Below are positions 21,503 through 34,408 of a stretch of DNA of 64,000 bases, piece by piece. Each line of letters begins with the position of its first letter. The stretch's first letter is position 1. The stretch covers positions 4,701,501 through 4,765,500 of the forward strand of contig JAWHQI010000099.1 in assembly GCA_033032865.1 (NCBI GenBank). Direction: 5' to 3'. Position numbers and translations under genes: made by a program. Source of the DNA: Dactylorhiza incarnata (taxonomy: Eukaryota; Streptophyta; Magnoliopsida; Asparagales; Orchidaceae). The notes beneath the pieces are model-generated. The model was not told where the DNA came from. It worked only from the letters and a program-made list of their open reading frames with translations, and made no database searches.

Positions 21503-22826
21503 CTTGGTATTGCCTAAGAAGGACTAGATAGTCCTGCGAGCGGTAGGCTCAATATTGTCTAAGAAGGACTAGATAGTCCGACAAGCAGGAGGCTCTGCAA
21601 ATTATAACAGAGGTGTACTTACAAACTAGTACACGTATACCCTAATATGTTCTTCAGGGGCGTACAAAAGGTCTAGGTCGGGAGGTGTTTAAGAAGAGCC
21701 TAGAATTCGACATGCCCGATCCACTGCCCTCGTTAGCCTCAACAGGATACCTGAGTTGTCATACTCGAACAGAGGGAACTAACAAAAAGGTCTGTACGTA
21801 CAGAGTCGAGTGGGTGAGTTGCATCATTGCATTGTATAACATAACATATCATCATTGCATAAATAAGACCTCATCGTATAGATTAGTATGAGCTCATTTA
21901 TATGATGAGTTTACCTTAATGACATATCCCTTAACTTATGTGTTTGTGTGTGCATTCATATAAGATAAGGTTACTTTTACAGATGTTCTCTTTATATAGA
22001 ATTACTCTTTCAGATACTTTTATCATGAATATTATGGCTTGATTTTTCTTTATACAATTGTTAGAACCTTGTGAACTCTTGGATTATACTTATGGCTTAC
22101 TTTTGTACATGTGGCTTACTTCTGGAAATAGCTAGAGATAAAGTACTTTATTCATAAATATGCTTGTTAGCTAGTTCCATGTCATCTACTTGTTTTTACC
22201 CCTTGCTGTCCTCCGCTTCCTCCTCCCGCACGGTACCTAGAAGTCATGGGTGGAGGCGGTGAGTAACCTGCTGGTTCTTATAGACTGGAGGCCAGTTGTG
22301 GTGTAATAAACAAGAGCACCAGGGGGAGAAGACCCTCAACCAGAGGGAGAAATAGGACATGATGGCTAGACCTGAACTTGGTCTCTCAGCAGCTATGGGG
22401 AGAGCATCGGTGAGCGACCCTCTTCCGATACCTACTCTTCACATCTACACTGGGCAGAGCAGAGAGTTATACATTCGTGAAGGCACTAGCTCATGTCAGC
22501 GTTTATAATGTTTTATCTTTGCCAAGAGAGAAGCCAAGAAAACATGATTTATTGGGCTTAAGCCCTTTTTATCTTTAGCATTTCCTTTTCAGTACTTTAT
22601 TCTATTATTATCTCATTTGGACAAGCATTTATATATCTTAATGATTATGTGATTGTTGTGGACATCTTCTCTTTACTATTGATGATGTGTGGTTGGCCTA
22701 GACGAATGATAAGCCCGTAGGATCGGCGTGTTGTGGTGGTGACCATCCCGTGAGTTGGTGCCACCGCAAGACGGCAGTTCTGGGCGGTAAGAGCCAGAAA
22801 TGAAAGCAAAAAAAAGTGGGTCTTAC
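21503..22826. repeat. Unclassified LTR-like repeat
   Basis: It starts after Athila-2 and ends GGGTCTTACA at the edge of a broken copia gag. It lacks coding potential. The GTGAGTTGCATCATTGCAT-like stretch (21814-21860) and the terminal TTACA resemble LTRs of Tekay/Del chromoviruses. Two 45-bp units at 21508 and 21553 each contain GGACTAGATAGTCC. Left end, orientation and family are uncertain. Confidence 0.4.
21508..21597. repeat. 45-bp tandem repeat with perfect 6-bp inverted arms
   Basis: Two units with a period of 45 bp. Each contains GGACTA-GA-TAGTCC, a potential hairpin. Confidence 0.8.
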
Positions 22827-23246
22827 AGAGCATTCCATGGATCCTTCAGGAGAGGATTTTTCTTGATTGCCTCTGCAAGCTTGCCTATTCTTTAGTTCTT
22901 GCGATTGTACTGTGCCTGTAGAGGGAGAATCATAAGTTTTTTCAAGAAACATCCAAATCTCATAAGCAGTGGGTAAAGTATAAATAAATTTGAAAATATT
23001 TTGATCTAGCGCACAAAATAGACTATTTATAAATTTTGCATTTAAAACCATTTCGTTCCTAGTTAATAGGTTTGATGGCTTATCAATAGTCATATTCCAA
23101 ACTTTTCCATCTAAATATTTAAGAAAAAATTTCATTAATATTTTCCACCCTTTATAGTTTTTGCCCATAAATAAAGGCGGTGCTATAGATTTTTCATTTA
23201 ATAAAAAATCATCCCCTCCATTGGATGCGGGATCATGAAGCACCAT
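22827..23246 (-). pseudogene. gag: SIRE-type gag, copy A (N-terminal fragment)
   Basis: The ATG at 23246 opens about 140 codons of copia gag (DUF4219/UBN2 type): PPLFMGKNYKGWKILM, then the AYEIWMFLEKTYDSP motif shared with copies B, D and E. Coding homology stops at about 22827, where the LTR-like repeat begins; the ORF continues to 22698 only by chance. Its primer site is at 23282-23293. Confidence 0.85.
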
Positions 23247-23281
23247 TATTCCCGATTATGAAGCCATTTTGGAAAAACCTC

Positions 23282-23293
23282 GCTCTGATACCA
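23282..23293 (-). other. SIRE-A primer binding site
   Basis: Minus strand TGGTATCAGAGC, two bases from the LTR edge at 23296. Confidence 0.92.
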
Positions 23294-23295
23294 CT

Positions 23296-24652
23296 TGCTG
23301 GATAGTAGGCGCCCTTAGAGAGGGGGGGGGGGGGGTGAATAAGGGTTTTAAAACTTTTACAATTTAATAGAGTTTAATCAAGTAAGTAGGTAGCAGTTCT
23401 AAAATATTATCTCAGAATAAACATTGCAGTAGCTTCTCATGAGATTAGGTTGTATTTGACATGACAAATGTAAACTCTGTTGCTACTGCCTGCGGTAGTG
23501 TTACCGCTCGGCTTTAGTGACAGAGAATACTTATTCATTTAGATGTCAAAAGACCAGAGATTACATGAAAATATTAGATGAAAAGATTGTATTATTGCTT
23601 TTAAAATCATTACAAAAACTTATCCCAATGACGCTTGAGATTGAGGCGATTGCGTAAAAACATTTTTGGTTTTCTATACCGACTCTTCTCCCAAGGACTG
23701 GTTCGCTTTAGCCAATCTATCCCAAGATACGACCTCAACACGCTCTAGCCACTCTATCCCCAGAAAAGGCCACGGGCACTCCCTAGTCCTAGTCGCCGTT
23801 TGGAGAATTCCCCTAGTCCTCATAAGGCCTTAGTCGTCAACCACGCGGTGAATTCTCTACTGATAATAAAAAGAGTTACAAATAACAAAAGACTAAAACA
23901 TCAAAGAAACTCCCTCAAAGATTGAACTTGAATATGAAGTCGGCGTGATAGATCTTTCTTCAAGTCGTTAGCCTTCACGAACGCTGACGGAGTTCTCTTG
24001 ACTGCAAAGAGGAGTCTCTCACAAATATAGGAGTTGTGGCTTAGATGCGTCGTCCAAAATCAACAAATCAGCAAATCAAATCTGAGGCGTACCGCTCTTT
24101 AAATAGGTTGGGATCCTAGCGCCAGGGATAGTGCTACCGTCGGGCGGTAGCCTCTTTAGGAAACAAGCTGACATGCAGATCGAGGTATTTTTGGTAACAT
24201 TCTGGCTCCAAAATTGACAACCCATTCTACCGCCCAGCGGTAAGGGTAGCACTTTGCATTAGCAGTATCTTTTCCTAGCCGTCAGATCTCCTTCCATTTC
24301 TACTCCTCAATCAGCATCATGATAGCGGGTTTTCCATAAGCTACTGTCCGGTGTGAGCCATAACGTGTCGCAGTAAAACATATCATATTCAGTCCGGATG
24401 ATATTCCTTTCATGACGGATGTTTCCTCTTGATGATATTTCCTAATATGCAGAAGCTACCAACAGTGGTAGTGTTAGCATGTCGCGCTAGTAGCAGAGTG
24501 TTGATCAGATAGGAAGTCATCATTTATCTTTTCCGTACTCTTAGAGGCTTGAAAACAGAAGTTTCTGCACACTATAAACACATTGCAATATGATCAAATA
24601 CAATAGGATTTGTTATTCTCAAACCAAGAGATGTGGAAAGCATGTTCCAATA
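23296..24652 (-). repeat. SIRE-type LTR A, shared by two internal regions
   Basis: Minus-strand LTR whose ends are TG...CCAATA on the plus strand, the latter a mutated CCAACA. Its left neighbour is a primer site with gag; its right neighbour is a polypurine tract. A 14-G run lies at 23322-23335. The TATA box (minus strand TATTTAAA) is at 24098-24105. GCGGTAG/CTACCGC motifs occur throughout U3. Confidence 0.88.
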
Positions 24653-27600
24653 AACTCCCCCTTTTGATAATAACAAATCCTCTTAGAAAGAAATCATTCA
24701 AATATAAGACTCGTGTTTATAGTAAAGGATAAGCGTGATAGTACGAATGCGCTCCCCTATATAGATACTCCACCTATTTGTGTGCTCCCCCTACATCACA
24801 GCATCCTATGAATTTCACTCCCCTTAAGTGTGAATTTCTTTCAAAGTTATTCTCCCCCTTTTGGTATTATCAAAAGAGGGTGGAGAGTAGGGAAAGAGCA
24901 TGACAAGGGTTTATGACTTAGTGATACTACATGGTGAGTGAGTAACGGGCGGAGTTCGAATTACTTAGTTATTCTCCCCCTTTTGTAGGAAGTTTGATAT
25001 AAGAATGAAGTATCAATAGATAAGTAACCAATACCACTTGTTGGGTAAGAAAGTATTCATGATCGAGTGGACAAGTATAGAAGATAGTGGAAAGCATTTT
25101 TCAAGATAAATAGACATCTTTATAGGAGTTTGAAGCATAATAAATGAGTAAGAGTTTTGTTTTAGAAGAAAATAGACGTTTAATCAAGTTGGAGACTAAG
25201 ATCACAATATCATTTGTATCAAAATATATAATATCACTTGTTTAGATAGTAAATAAGCAAGAGTGAGTATAAAAGGTGTACCGGAAGATAATTTCAAATA
25301 TAATAAGCATTCTTAAAAGAAACATCCTTTTTAAAAACTTTCAAGCATAGAAAATGAGTGAGTGTTAGTTTTTGAAATAAGATGTTTTGAATTGAAATCC
25401 AAGATATGCTTTTTGTAAACAAAAGTAATTCAAGCATGATTTGATTTATCAAGACAAGTTAGAAAGAGACAATATTTTAAATTCATAATGCAAGTAGACT
25501 TAAATATTGTAGAGATCATGCAAAGATATCTAGTGCATCTACTAAAAATTATAGAAAAGATATGTAAATATGCATTAAAGTCCAATACTCGTGAGTAGAA
25601 GGTTTATAAGAGATAATGATGTGTACAAGTAGTGTGTTTGATAATAGTATACAATGATTTAATCAAAACACATGACATGTATAATGGAATAAACACAACA
25701 TTATTGAAATACATTTTTAGAGTCACTTCCACCCACAAAGCTATATTTGATTTCAATGCTCATAGAAATAGTACAAATCCCAAGGCGCTCTACATACACA
25801 ATGCTCACTAATACTTATTAGGGTGCAAAGTAGTGCTTGGGGATCACATATATTTTATCTTTTCTTTTATTTATTTGTGATCCGATGTACAAGAAGTAGT
25901 GTATAAGAGAGTTTGTGCAAGACACTTTATAATTCTCTCCAAGGTGCTCATCCTCACAAAGCTTATCAGGAGGGTGAGTAGTGCTTGATGGAGTTATCTT
26001 TATCATATCTTCATTTGAATTTTGGTTTAGGATAAAGTTCTCTGAATTCACTTGTAATTGTAAACGTATAGTTTTTTTATTTTGAAAAACACACTTCTTC
26101 AAATATGGGTATATGAAAAGGTAAACTAAGCAAACATTAAGTAATGTTAAGTTGTTACACTACACAATCATGCAAGAGTAAGATTAAAATCATATGTAGA
26201 TTATCAAAGAGGTGATCGAATAAATCATTATCAAATATAAAATGTTACTCATGCGTAGAGGCATGTTAAGCACTTCTACACATGATTTCTATAATCAATT
26301 TCATTGCACATTACAAGATAAGGTTCAAGGCATGACACAAAACAAATGTTTTAAGATACTTGAAATTAGAATTTAACATTATATTTTAATCTGGAAAAGA
26401 TAAACATAATCATCCTTAAAACATTTCAATGAATAATAATAAGTTTTTATACTTTTTGGCTATATTAAAATAAAAAATAATAAGCACACATAAGGAAACA
26501 ATAAGAAAGGCGTATGCTTGTTCTTAGAAATTGTTTTGAAATTTTGTATTTGATTCTTTTGTATGTATAGGAAAAACTTGTTTTTGATTGATTTTGATTA
26601 GTTTTAGATATAATTTTTTGTTTTTTGTTTTCAAAAAGAGTAACAAGAAATTAACATAAATACATAACTTTTAAATTTTAGTAAACACAGGATTTTAGAC
26701 TACCTCCGGCGTTAACAACCTACCGCCGCGATTTTGTAACAGAAGTTGTATTTTTCAGAAAAATGTGTGATTTTGAAAAAAATTTGCCTGATTGTGTTTG
26801 TTCAATGTAGAGGCTATGTATTCAAGCAAAGAAATCAGACAGGAGTACACACAATTTGCGTGTTTATCATTTTATAAGATGAGAGACACTAAGTACCACA
26901 AAGTGTTTTGAATAATAGTGTGAAAGATGGAGATAAAAGATTTTTGGCTTAAGGTGTCTAAATACTCTTTCAAGGTACTTATGTTTTTCAAAATCATGAA
27001 AGTCCAAAGAATATAGAGTATCAAAAAAACATAAGATAGCATGTTTGAATGAAATTGCATGAGTGCAATGATCATAAAGAGTGAAATAATATTAATGCAG
27101 TGTATATAATATGAGTATGTCTAAGATCAAGATACCCTAACTACATGTCTACACTCTAGCCTCGTACTAAGTGATAGATGGGCAAGAGGAGATGTACACA
27201 TGTTGTATGTTGGGGTGTTAATCCCATATACATTTAAAAGATGATGCTCAACCTAGCACTATTTCCCGCAGTGCCTAGCAAGACACCACTAGAACCTTCC
27301 CTGGTTCTAATTTCCATCTAAAACATATGATTTTTGAAAATTTTCAATTCCGATATTTCATGATTATGATTTTACATTATTGGGGTTATCACATGCAGCA
27401 ACAAAATTAGAGAAATAATCAAAAAGTTACGCATTTTAATTTTTAGCACAAGACCCTTAAATAACCTCTTTAGATCCATTTTCAAAAGTTACTTCATTAG
27501 TCTTGATAATATCCTATAACAAATTTAGTATTCAATTTATAATGATAGTATAAGATTTTATAGGTAATAGATTTAGAAAGATAAAACAAAAAGGATAGAC

Positions 27601-27807
27601 ATATCACTTGAGAGATGATATGACTTTTTATTCAATTTAATTCATTAGTGAATATAGACTTATTGTGTGAAAGTCATATCAAATGTTATATAAAGTGACC
27701 ATAGCATGTTGGCTCAAGAAAAGTCAAAACAAAACAGACAAGCAAAAAGAAAGTTAAGCATATCATGAAGTAGAGTAATGATATTCATTTTTTGATTTGT
27801 TTCTACT
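24653..27807 (-). other. SIRE-B 3' spacer and polypurine tract
   Basis: On the minus strand AAAAGGGGGAGTT directly precedes LTR A. The next 3.1 kb is AT-rich and non-coding but conserved with the spacers at 40728-42939 and 47271-50265. Conserved are two paralogous blocks (25782 and 25941) and a GC-rich CTACCGCC-type motif at 26699-26731. No protease, integrase or RT is present. Confidence 0.75.
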
Positions 27808-29296
27808 TCATGCAATTGAATGATACTTAATGAATAAGAGATTTAGGTATCCAAAGAGGACCGGTGTGGCAGTTCCCTTAGGTACCCAAATACATCGTGT
27901 TTGCTTTTGGGGAGATAGTGATGAGTGAGCCCTTTTAAGTGGTGTTAGTGTTTTATTTTTAACTTTGGGCCTCCATTCAAACCTTGGTTTAGTATTATAT
28001 TTATGCATCAAATTTCCATTGTGATTATCTTTATCTTGAAGATTATAATTGTAATTATTATTGAAAATATCATTCATAAGAAATCAGTGTAATTCTAATT
28101 TTATGTTGGGAGAAAAATGATTTTATAAATAATAATGATTTGGATTTTGATTTACAAATACTTTGTGTTTCTTACTCACATTATTAGGCTTAGTCAAGAT
28201 ATTCATATTCATATTCAACTTGCTTTTGGATATTGCTTGATGTTATGAATTTTTATTCATAATTTTCTTAAGCAAGTTGTATTTTGTTTTTAATTCATTA
28301 TTCTTGATCTTATGATTATGCCTAGCTTTATTATACGCAATTGTGTTATTTTTAAGAGTGGTAACAATAGAATCAATATGAGTTTATAATTATTTCTTAA
28401 TTCTTCAAATGTTTCATTCATCTCTTTAATTTCAATTTTATAATTTTTACACATAGCACAATTACTTTTCAAGGATAAATTGTAAAAAGACAATTTTTCT
28501 TTATGTTCTTTTACAAAAATAAGCTCATTTTCAAGTTCCTTATATTTTTCTTTTAATTCATTAAATTTTATACAAGGTTTAATTTTTTAAACTAAAGAGC
28601 CATAGGGGAAACTAGTTACATTAAAATTTAATTCTACATTAAATTTTGCTTTTAAACTTTTATTTTCTAAATGCAATTTGCAATTAGCATTTTTCAATTT
28701 CTTAATTTTACGCTTAGTAATTTGTAGCAATTGTTATGTAGATATAGAATTACAAACAAAAGGAGAATTAGATTTTCTTACAATGCTTTTGGATGAGGCA
28801 AGATTTGAACATAAGGTTCCTTTGACATTTTCTTCTTCCTCTGCCAAAGATGAATTGCATCTTCCCTTCCGCTTGATGAGAATTCCATCGATACATCAGG
28901 AGAGGATTTTTCTTGATTGCGTATGCTAGCTTTCCTATTTTCCAGTTCTTGCAATTATACCGTGCCTATAGAGGGAGAATCATAAGTTTTTTCAAGAAAC
29001 ATCCAAATCTCATAAGCAGTAGGTAAAGTATAAATAAGTTTGAAAATATTTTGATTTAGCGCACAAAAAAGACTATTTATATATTTCGCATTTAAAATCC
29101 TTTCATTTCTATTTAATATGCTTGATGGCATATCAATAGTAATATTCAAAACTTCTTCATCTAAAGATTTAAGAAAATTTTCCAATAATATTTTCCACCC
29201 TTTATAGTTTTTGCCCATAAATAAAAGTGGTACTAAAGATTTTTCATTTAATAAAAAATCATCCCCTCTATTGGATGCAAGATCATGAAGCGCCAT
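27808..29296 (-). pseudogene. gag: SIRE-type gag, copy B
   Basis: The ATG at 29296 gives 113 codons of the DUF4219/UBN2 part, ended by TAA at 28955 (probably a former CAA). Further segments follow in shifted frames: a coiled-coil region with NCAMCKNYKIEIKEM (28290-28493), then PRFEWRPKVKNKTLTPL and CIWVPKGT at the C-terminus (27808-28077). This is the same layout as copy D. The following spacer has no pol, so the element is gag-only. At least two frameshifts and several stops make it non-functional. Confidence 0.82.
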
Positions 29297-30048
29297 TATT
29301 CCTGATTGTGAAGTCGTTTTAGAAAAACCTCGCTCTGATACTACTTGTTGTATTGGTAGGCGCCCTTAGGGGGGTGAATAAAGTTTTTAAAACTTTTACG
29401 ATTTAATAGAGTTTAATCAACTTATTAGATAGTAGTTCTAAAAAATTATCTCAGAATAAACATTGCAATAGCTTCTCATAAGATTAGGTTGTATTTGGCA
29501 CAACATACGTAAACTTCATTGCTATAGCCTGCGGTAGTGTTACCGCTCTGCGTTAGTGACAGAGATTGCATATTCATTTAGATTTCAAAAGACTAGATAT
29601 TGCATGACAATATTAGATGAAAAGATAGTATTATTGCTTAGGTAAAGATTTTTCATTTAATAAAAAATCATCCCCTTTATTGGATGCAAGATCATGAAGC
29701 GCCATTATTCCCGATTGTGAAGTCGTTTTGGAAAAACCTCGCTCTGATACCACTTGTTGTATTGGTAGGCGCCCTTAGGGGGGTGAATAAAGTTTTTAAA
29801 ACTTTAACGATTTAATAGAGTTTAATCAACTTATTAGATAGTAGTTCTAAAAAATTATCTCAGAATAAACATTGCAATAGCTTCTCATGAGATTAGGTTG
29901 TATTTGGCACAACATATGTAAACTCCATTGCTACCGCCTGCGGTAGTGTTACTGCTCTGCGTTAGTGACAGAGATTGTATATTCATTTAGATTTCGAAAG
30001 ACAAGAGATTGCATGACAATATTAGATGAAAAGATAGTATTATTGCTT
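29234..30048 (-). repeat. 409-bp tandem duplication across gag start, primer site and LTR end
   Basis: 29234-29639 is repeated at 29643-30048 with a small number of substitutions. Each unit contains the gag ATG region, a primer site (29332-29343 and 29741-29752) and about 290 bp of LTR. One primer site copy has a changed base (TAGTATCAGAGC). Confidence 0.9.
29741..29752 (-). other. SIRE-B primer binding site (intact copy)
   Basis: Minus strand TGGTATCAGAGC, next to the LTR edge at 29755. The duplicate at 29332-29343 carries one substitution. Confidence 0.9.
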
Positions 30049-30312
30049 TTAGAAATCATTCCAAAAACATATCCCAATGATGCTTAAGATTGAGGCGATT
30101 GCATAAAAACCTTTTGGGTTTCCTATACCGACCGTTCTCCCAAGGATCGGTTGGCTTTAGCCAATCTATCCCCAGATACAGCCTCAAGCCGCTCTAGCCT
30201 CTCTATCCCCACAAAGGCCTCGAGCAGTCCCTAGATCTAATCCTAAGACCCAGCAGCCGTATGGTGAATTCCCCCTAGTCCTCGCAAGGTCCTAGTCGCC
30301 AACTACACTGTT
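29755..30312 (-). repeat. SIRE-type LTR B, cut by Athila-3
   Basis: R-U5 side of an LTR similar to LTR A. It shares the tract GCGGTAGTGTTACCGCTC and the CCTAGTC repeats. It stops abruptly at the TGATGAG end of Athila-3, and its remaining part is not found on the other side. Confidence 0.85.
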
Positions 30313-31974
30313 GATGAGTAGTTTATACACTCATCTTTTAGTATAATTTTTTATTGAGTTTTCATATGAAATTATATAATTTATATGTCTTACCTCATTT
30401 AAATCATAACTTTTTCAATTCTATGAACTAACTTAAGTTGATCTTATGTTTTCAAGTTTTTTGGATACTTTGAGCGAAATTTGCAAGTACACGCCCAAGG
30501 TCACGGGCGGGGCCTAGGGGCATGACAACCTATGATATTTTCTAGACCTGCTGTCGCCACCCGAGCTTATTCCATGAAGTTTTGCCAAGTACACGTACTA
30601 GGTCACTGGCGTAACCTATGGGGGTGACCCAGTGTCACGGTCGCGGCCCGCCTCAAGCATCCAGATCAGCCTGCCGCGTCATTTAAATTTGTACACCCTA
30701 GGTCACGGGCGTGACCATGGGGCGTGACATCCTGGTCACGGGCTTGAACCTTCCCGCGCTCCTTCCATTCGAAGCTTCCCGCCAGCAGCCAATTTGAAGG
30801 TTACACGCCCTCAGTCACGGGCATGATCGAGGGGCATGACATATATGAAATGCCAACAATGGAGCCAGATGACGTCCTTCCCGCAGCTGCTGATCATGCC
30901 CCATACACGCCCTTGGTCACGGGTGTGACCAAGGGGCGTGTAACCCGATTCTCTCAGCTATTTAAAACCAGCTCCTCCAGAAGTTTAAGGAAGAATTTTG
31001 GAGGCCCGAGTCTTCTATTCTTGCTTTGTTTTCATGTTTTCAGCATTTTTTTTGTATTTCTCTTTCTTGTGTAAGTGTAAGTTTCATTTCGTGTACTTTT
31101 CTTTTGTAATTGTAACTTTCATTTCAATTGTTTGCAATTTAAATTCCTTAGTTTGTAATTCCTTTTGAAAACTTAATAAAATTTAGTTGTTCTTCTTCAT
31201 AATCTCTTCTTAATCTCATCATGAAATCTTTCATGTTTGTCAATTCCTCCATCTCCATGAGTAGCTAAACCTCGATTAGTACTCGGTCGAGATGATCCAA
31301 GGAATAAAAAGCTTCATGAATTAAATTTAGATTCTCTTTTTTCTCTTATTAGAATACTTACGATTTATCCTTGATTTTAACATAATGAGGTTATATTATC
31401 GATATATAATTATCCTTCTCATTTTTGTCCTTTAGTTAACCGAACTAGCTCGTAAGGCGAATCGATCATTCAAGGATAAAGAGAGTTGCATGCAACCCTC
31501 GAGAGAGGATGACATAAATATCCCGGATTGGAGTCAAATCCAATAGAGGGGTTCACCTTGGTAAAGCGAGTTTTAGGGGTTTTGATTCTAGTGCGAAAGT
31601 TTGATTGATCAACCTAAACTCAGCTGGGCGAATCCTCGACCCAAGGTGTGCTCAAAAATTGGGAACCTCCACGGTCTAAGCATTTCTTTGAAAGGGAATT
31701 AGAGTCTTATTTTATTCCTGTTATTTTTATACTAAGGTGATTCAAGACCAAGTGCTAATCGTCAATATTATTATCTTAATCGCTATTCTAATTCACCATA
31801 TTTTCTTTAGAAATAAACCAACTCAAAGTTCTATTGATAGGTTAATAGAGATTTTCTTGAAGTAAAAGTATTCAATCAACCCGAGTCTAATACGACCTTG
31901 GTTCTTATAAACTTATAATACTTTCGATACGGTACACTTGCCGTTACTGTTTGCGGATATAGTTTTGTGCATCA
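30313..31974 (+). repeat. Athila-3 LTR
   Basis: 1662 bp from TGATGAGT to CATCA, alignable with the Athila-1 3' LTR over its length. U3 (30480-30950) carries degenerate CACGGGCGTGAC and ACACGCCC repeats. The TATA box (TATTTAAAA) is at 30958-30966. Confidence 0.9.
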
Positions 31975-31980
31975 ATTTTT

Positions 31981-31997
31981 TGGCGTCATTGTCGGGG
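31981..31997 (+). other. Athila-3 primer binding site, decayed
   Basis: TGGCGTCATTGTCGGGG differs from the Athila-1 site by three transitions (two C to T, one G to A), as expected from deamination of methylated cytosine. Confidence 0.85.
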
Positions 31998-32105
31998 AAA
32001 GAGTTGATATTTCGAAAAAAGAAATATTTCTTAATTTTATCGTTCTCTTTCTTCTCACCCTCTTCTTAAAATTTTTGAAAATTTTAAAAGGCGCAATTTA
32101 AATTC

Positions 32106-32197
32106 TCGGAAAGGGAGATTTGGGCTTGTCATCCCATCACATCTCCTAGTACTATGCGAACCCTTCACAGGGTAGACCTCGGGAAGTCCGGGACTAA
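32106..32197 (+). other. Athila leader block
   Basis: Between primer site and gag. It contains GGGAGATTTGGGCTTGTC, CATCACATCTCCTAGTAC and ACCCTTCACAGGGTAGAC, the last forming a 5-bp stem with a 4-base loop. The block is shared in degraded form with Athila-1. It is also shared, in sense orientation, with gag-only copia spacers at 48601-48688 and 53381-53469. Confidence 0.75.
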
Positions 32198-32357
32198 CTT
32201 AGCCCATTTTTTTAAAAGGAAAAAATTTATATATTATCAATTTATATATATTATAAAAATATTATAATAATTTTAATTTTTCCTTCTTCACCCTTTTCAT
32301 TCTTTTTGGCCTCTAATTCTCTTTTTCACTTTTTATCTTTTACTTTTCTTTTAGTTT

Positions 32358-33674
32358 ATTACTCGAGGAAACTCTTCAATTAATCTTGAAGTGTGTTTTG
32401 ATATGAAAATCGAGCGCACCTTGCGGCGACGTCTCAGATTTAGTGATCCACCAATAATTCGAGAAGAGTCAATCAGACATACTAACGAAAGAATAATAGA
32501 AGATCCTGACCATAATGAGGCCCCGCTACGGACCACGTCCTATTATGCGAGGCCAAATTGGGAGGGAACATAATCTAGCATTATTTTCCCGGCGGTGGCG
32601 AATAATAATTTTGAAATTAAATTGAGCATCATTCAGATGGTACAATAAACAGTCGTATTCGATGGCTTACCGGATGAAGATCCAAATTCAGATTTATTTA
32701 ATTTTTTAGAAATTTGTTATACATTTAAAATTAATGGCGTCACCGATGACTCCATCCATTTGCATTTTTTTAATTTTTCTTTGTCGACTAAGGCCAAGTA
32801 GTGGTTGGGATCTCTCCCTAGAGGTTTCATCACTACATGGGCTGAGATGACAAAGAAATTCTAATGAAATATTTTCCTCCGGCAAAGTCTGCCAAATTAC
32901 ATACGTACATTCCTTCGTTCACACAAATAGACTTGGAGTCTCTCTACGACACATGGGAGCGCTTCAAGGAATTTTTGTGGAGATGTGCTCATCATGCCCT
33001 CGCAATATGGCAACAAGTTCAAACATTCTACAATGGTTTGAATCTCCAAACAAGGCAAATGTTTGATGTGGCTGCTGGGGGAACTCTTAATAACAAAACC
33101 CTAGATGCCGCTCAAGAGCTTTTTGAGGAGATGGCCATGAATGCTTATCAGTGGAATGCAACACGATAGTGCCCTAACAAGCCTACCGGTCTCTTTGAGG
33201 TTGAGGCCATTCCAAATTTAGTACATCAAGTAGAAATGCTCACTAAGCAAGTGGCAGAGATGTCTGCTTCCTCGCCACCAATTGGTCTAATAATAATACT
33301 TTTATTCAATAGCATATAGATTATAAGGAACTCCTATCGTGCTCCTTATACCCCAAATAATAATCTTTTGTGTAATAATAGTTATAATCCGGGTTTAAGG
33401 AACCACCCAAACTTTACATGAAGCAACCCCAATAATGCTCAACGTCCACCACATGTGAATCCTCCCGGATTCGCTCCGCCACCACCACACAAGCCCTATT
33501 TACTTGAAGAGGTCTTCACCAAGTATATTGCCTCCAATGAGTCCAATATTCGGAACCATTCTGGATCTTTTAAAAGCTTAGAATATCAGATTGGACAGCT
33601 CAGCAAGATGTTCTCCGAACGCCAGCAAGGAGCTCAACGGGCAATACTGAGCCCAATCCACGGGAGAGTGCCAA
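32358..33674 (+). pseudogene. gag: Athila-3 gag fragment
   Basis: Homologous to Athila-1 gag over its length (IERTLRRRLRFSDPPIIREESI, then FPPAKSAKLHTY and LWRCAHHALAIWQQVQTFYNGL). The start ATG is changed to ATT at 32358. Stops include TAA at 32571; frameshifts move the reading frame between 32573 and 32864 and within 33170-33455. It ends at about 33674 in the linker that precedes protease. Confidence 0.87.
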
Positions 33675-34310
33675 CTATTCATAAGATCTTAATTTACCCA
33701 ACAGGACATCTGTTGAGATTTCTTTTTGACTTCTGGAGTCTTTAATTGGCCAGATTCTTGAATCCCAAGAGCTAGGGAAGCAAGTTAGCAATTTGCCATT
33801 TATCTCAGTGAGAGATATGTCCTTCTCAAGTGTTCTTAACTCATTTACTATGAGGTTGAATCTGGCATACATGTCTGCAATACTTTCACTTTCTTTCTTC
33901 TGGAAGTTTTCATATTGAGAGATGAGTAATGCCTTTCTGTCCTTTCTCTCATCAACACTTCCTTCTACCATTTTAGAGAGAGCTTCCCATATTTCCTTAG
34001 CTGACTCACATTCAGTAATCTTTTGGATGATTTCATCTGAGAGGGTTGAGACTAGGATATTCATGGCCTTGGCATCATATGCTTGGGCTTTCTTTTCTTC
34101 ATCTGTCCATTCAGCCTTTGGAGCAAATATTTCAGTTACTTTTCCACTTGAGTCCTTTCTGAATGGCTTGGGAGGACCTGTCAAAATAACATTAAATTAT
34201 TCTTCATCAATAGAATTCATATAGATCCTAATTCTTATTTTCCAAATTACAAACTTTTCAAGATTGCACATTGGTGGTCTGGTGGAAGCATAATCTTTGA
34301 TTTGTGCCAT
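33675..34310 (-). pseudogene. gag: Copia-2 gag, C-terminally truncated
   Basis: The ATG at 34310 opens a DUF4219/UBN2 copia gag. A TAA at 34197-34199 interrupts it after about 37 codons; the frame then stays open for about 170 codons, with EEKKAQAYDAKAMNIL, AKEIWEALSK and RKALLISQYENF. It ends at about 33675 near LLGKLRSYE, where Athila-3 begins, so nucleocapsid and pol of this copy are missing. The primer site at 34396-34406 confirms the orientation. Confidence 0.87.
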
Positions 34311-34395
34311 GTGAAAAATAATTTTTAGAAATATATATATATATAAGAGGTAGGATCTTTTTGATCAAGGAGTTAACCTTTTTAGATCAACCTCC

Positions 34396-34406
34396 CTCTG
34401 ATACCA
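34396..34406 (-). other. Copia-2 primer binding site
   Basis: Minus strand TGGTATCAGAG, two bases from the LTR edge at 34409. Confidence 0.9.
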
Positions 34407-34408
34407 AT

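Larger units (their letters stand above)
30313..33674 (+). mobile_element. Athila-3, 5' part only
   Basis: Complete LTR, decayed primer site, leader and part of gag of an element related to Athila-1. It ends without an LTR where Copia-2 gag begins, so a deletion or rearrangement removed the rest. Confidence 0.87.

Noticed and set aside
21685..21891. 68-codon plus-strand ORF in the LTR-like repeat
   Set aside because: No recognisable domain, no neighbouring coding continuation, and located in probable LTR sequence.
34332..34346. Short AT microsatellite
   Set aside because: Only a few AT repeats, within the leader between Copia-2 gag and primer site; not informative.
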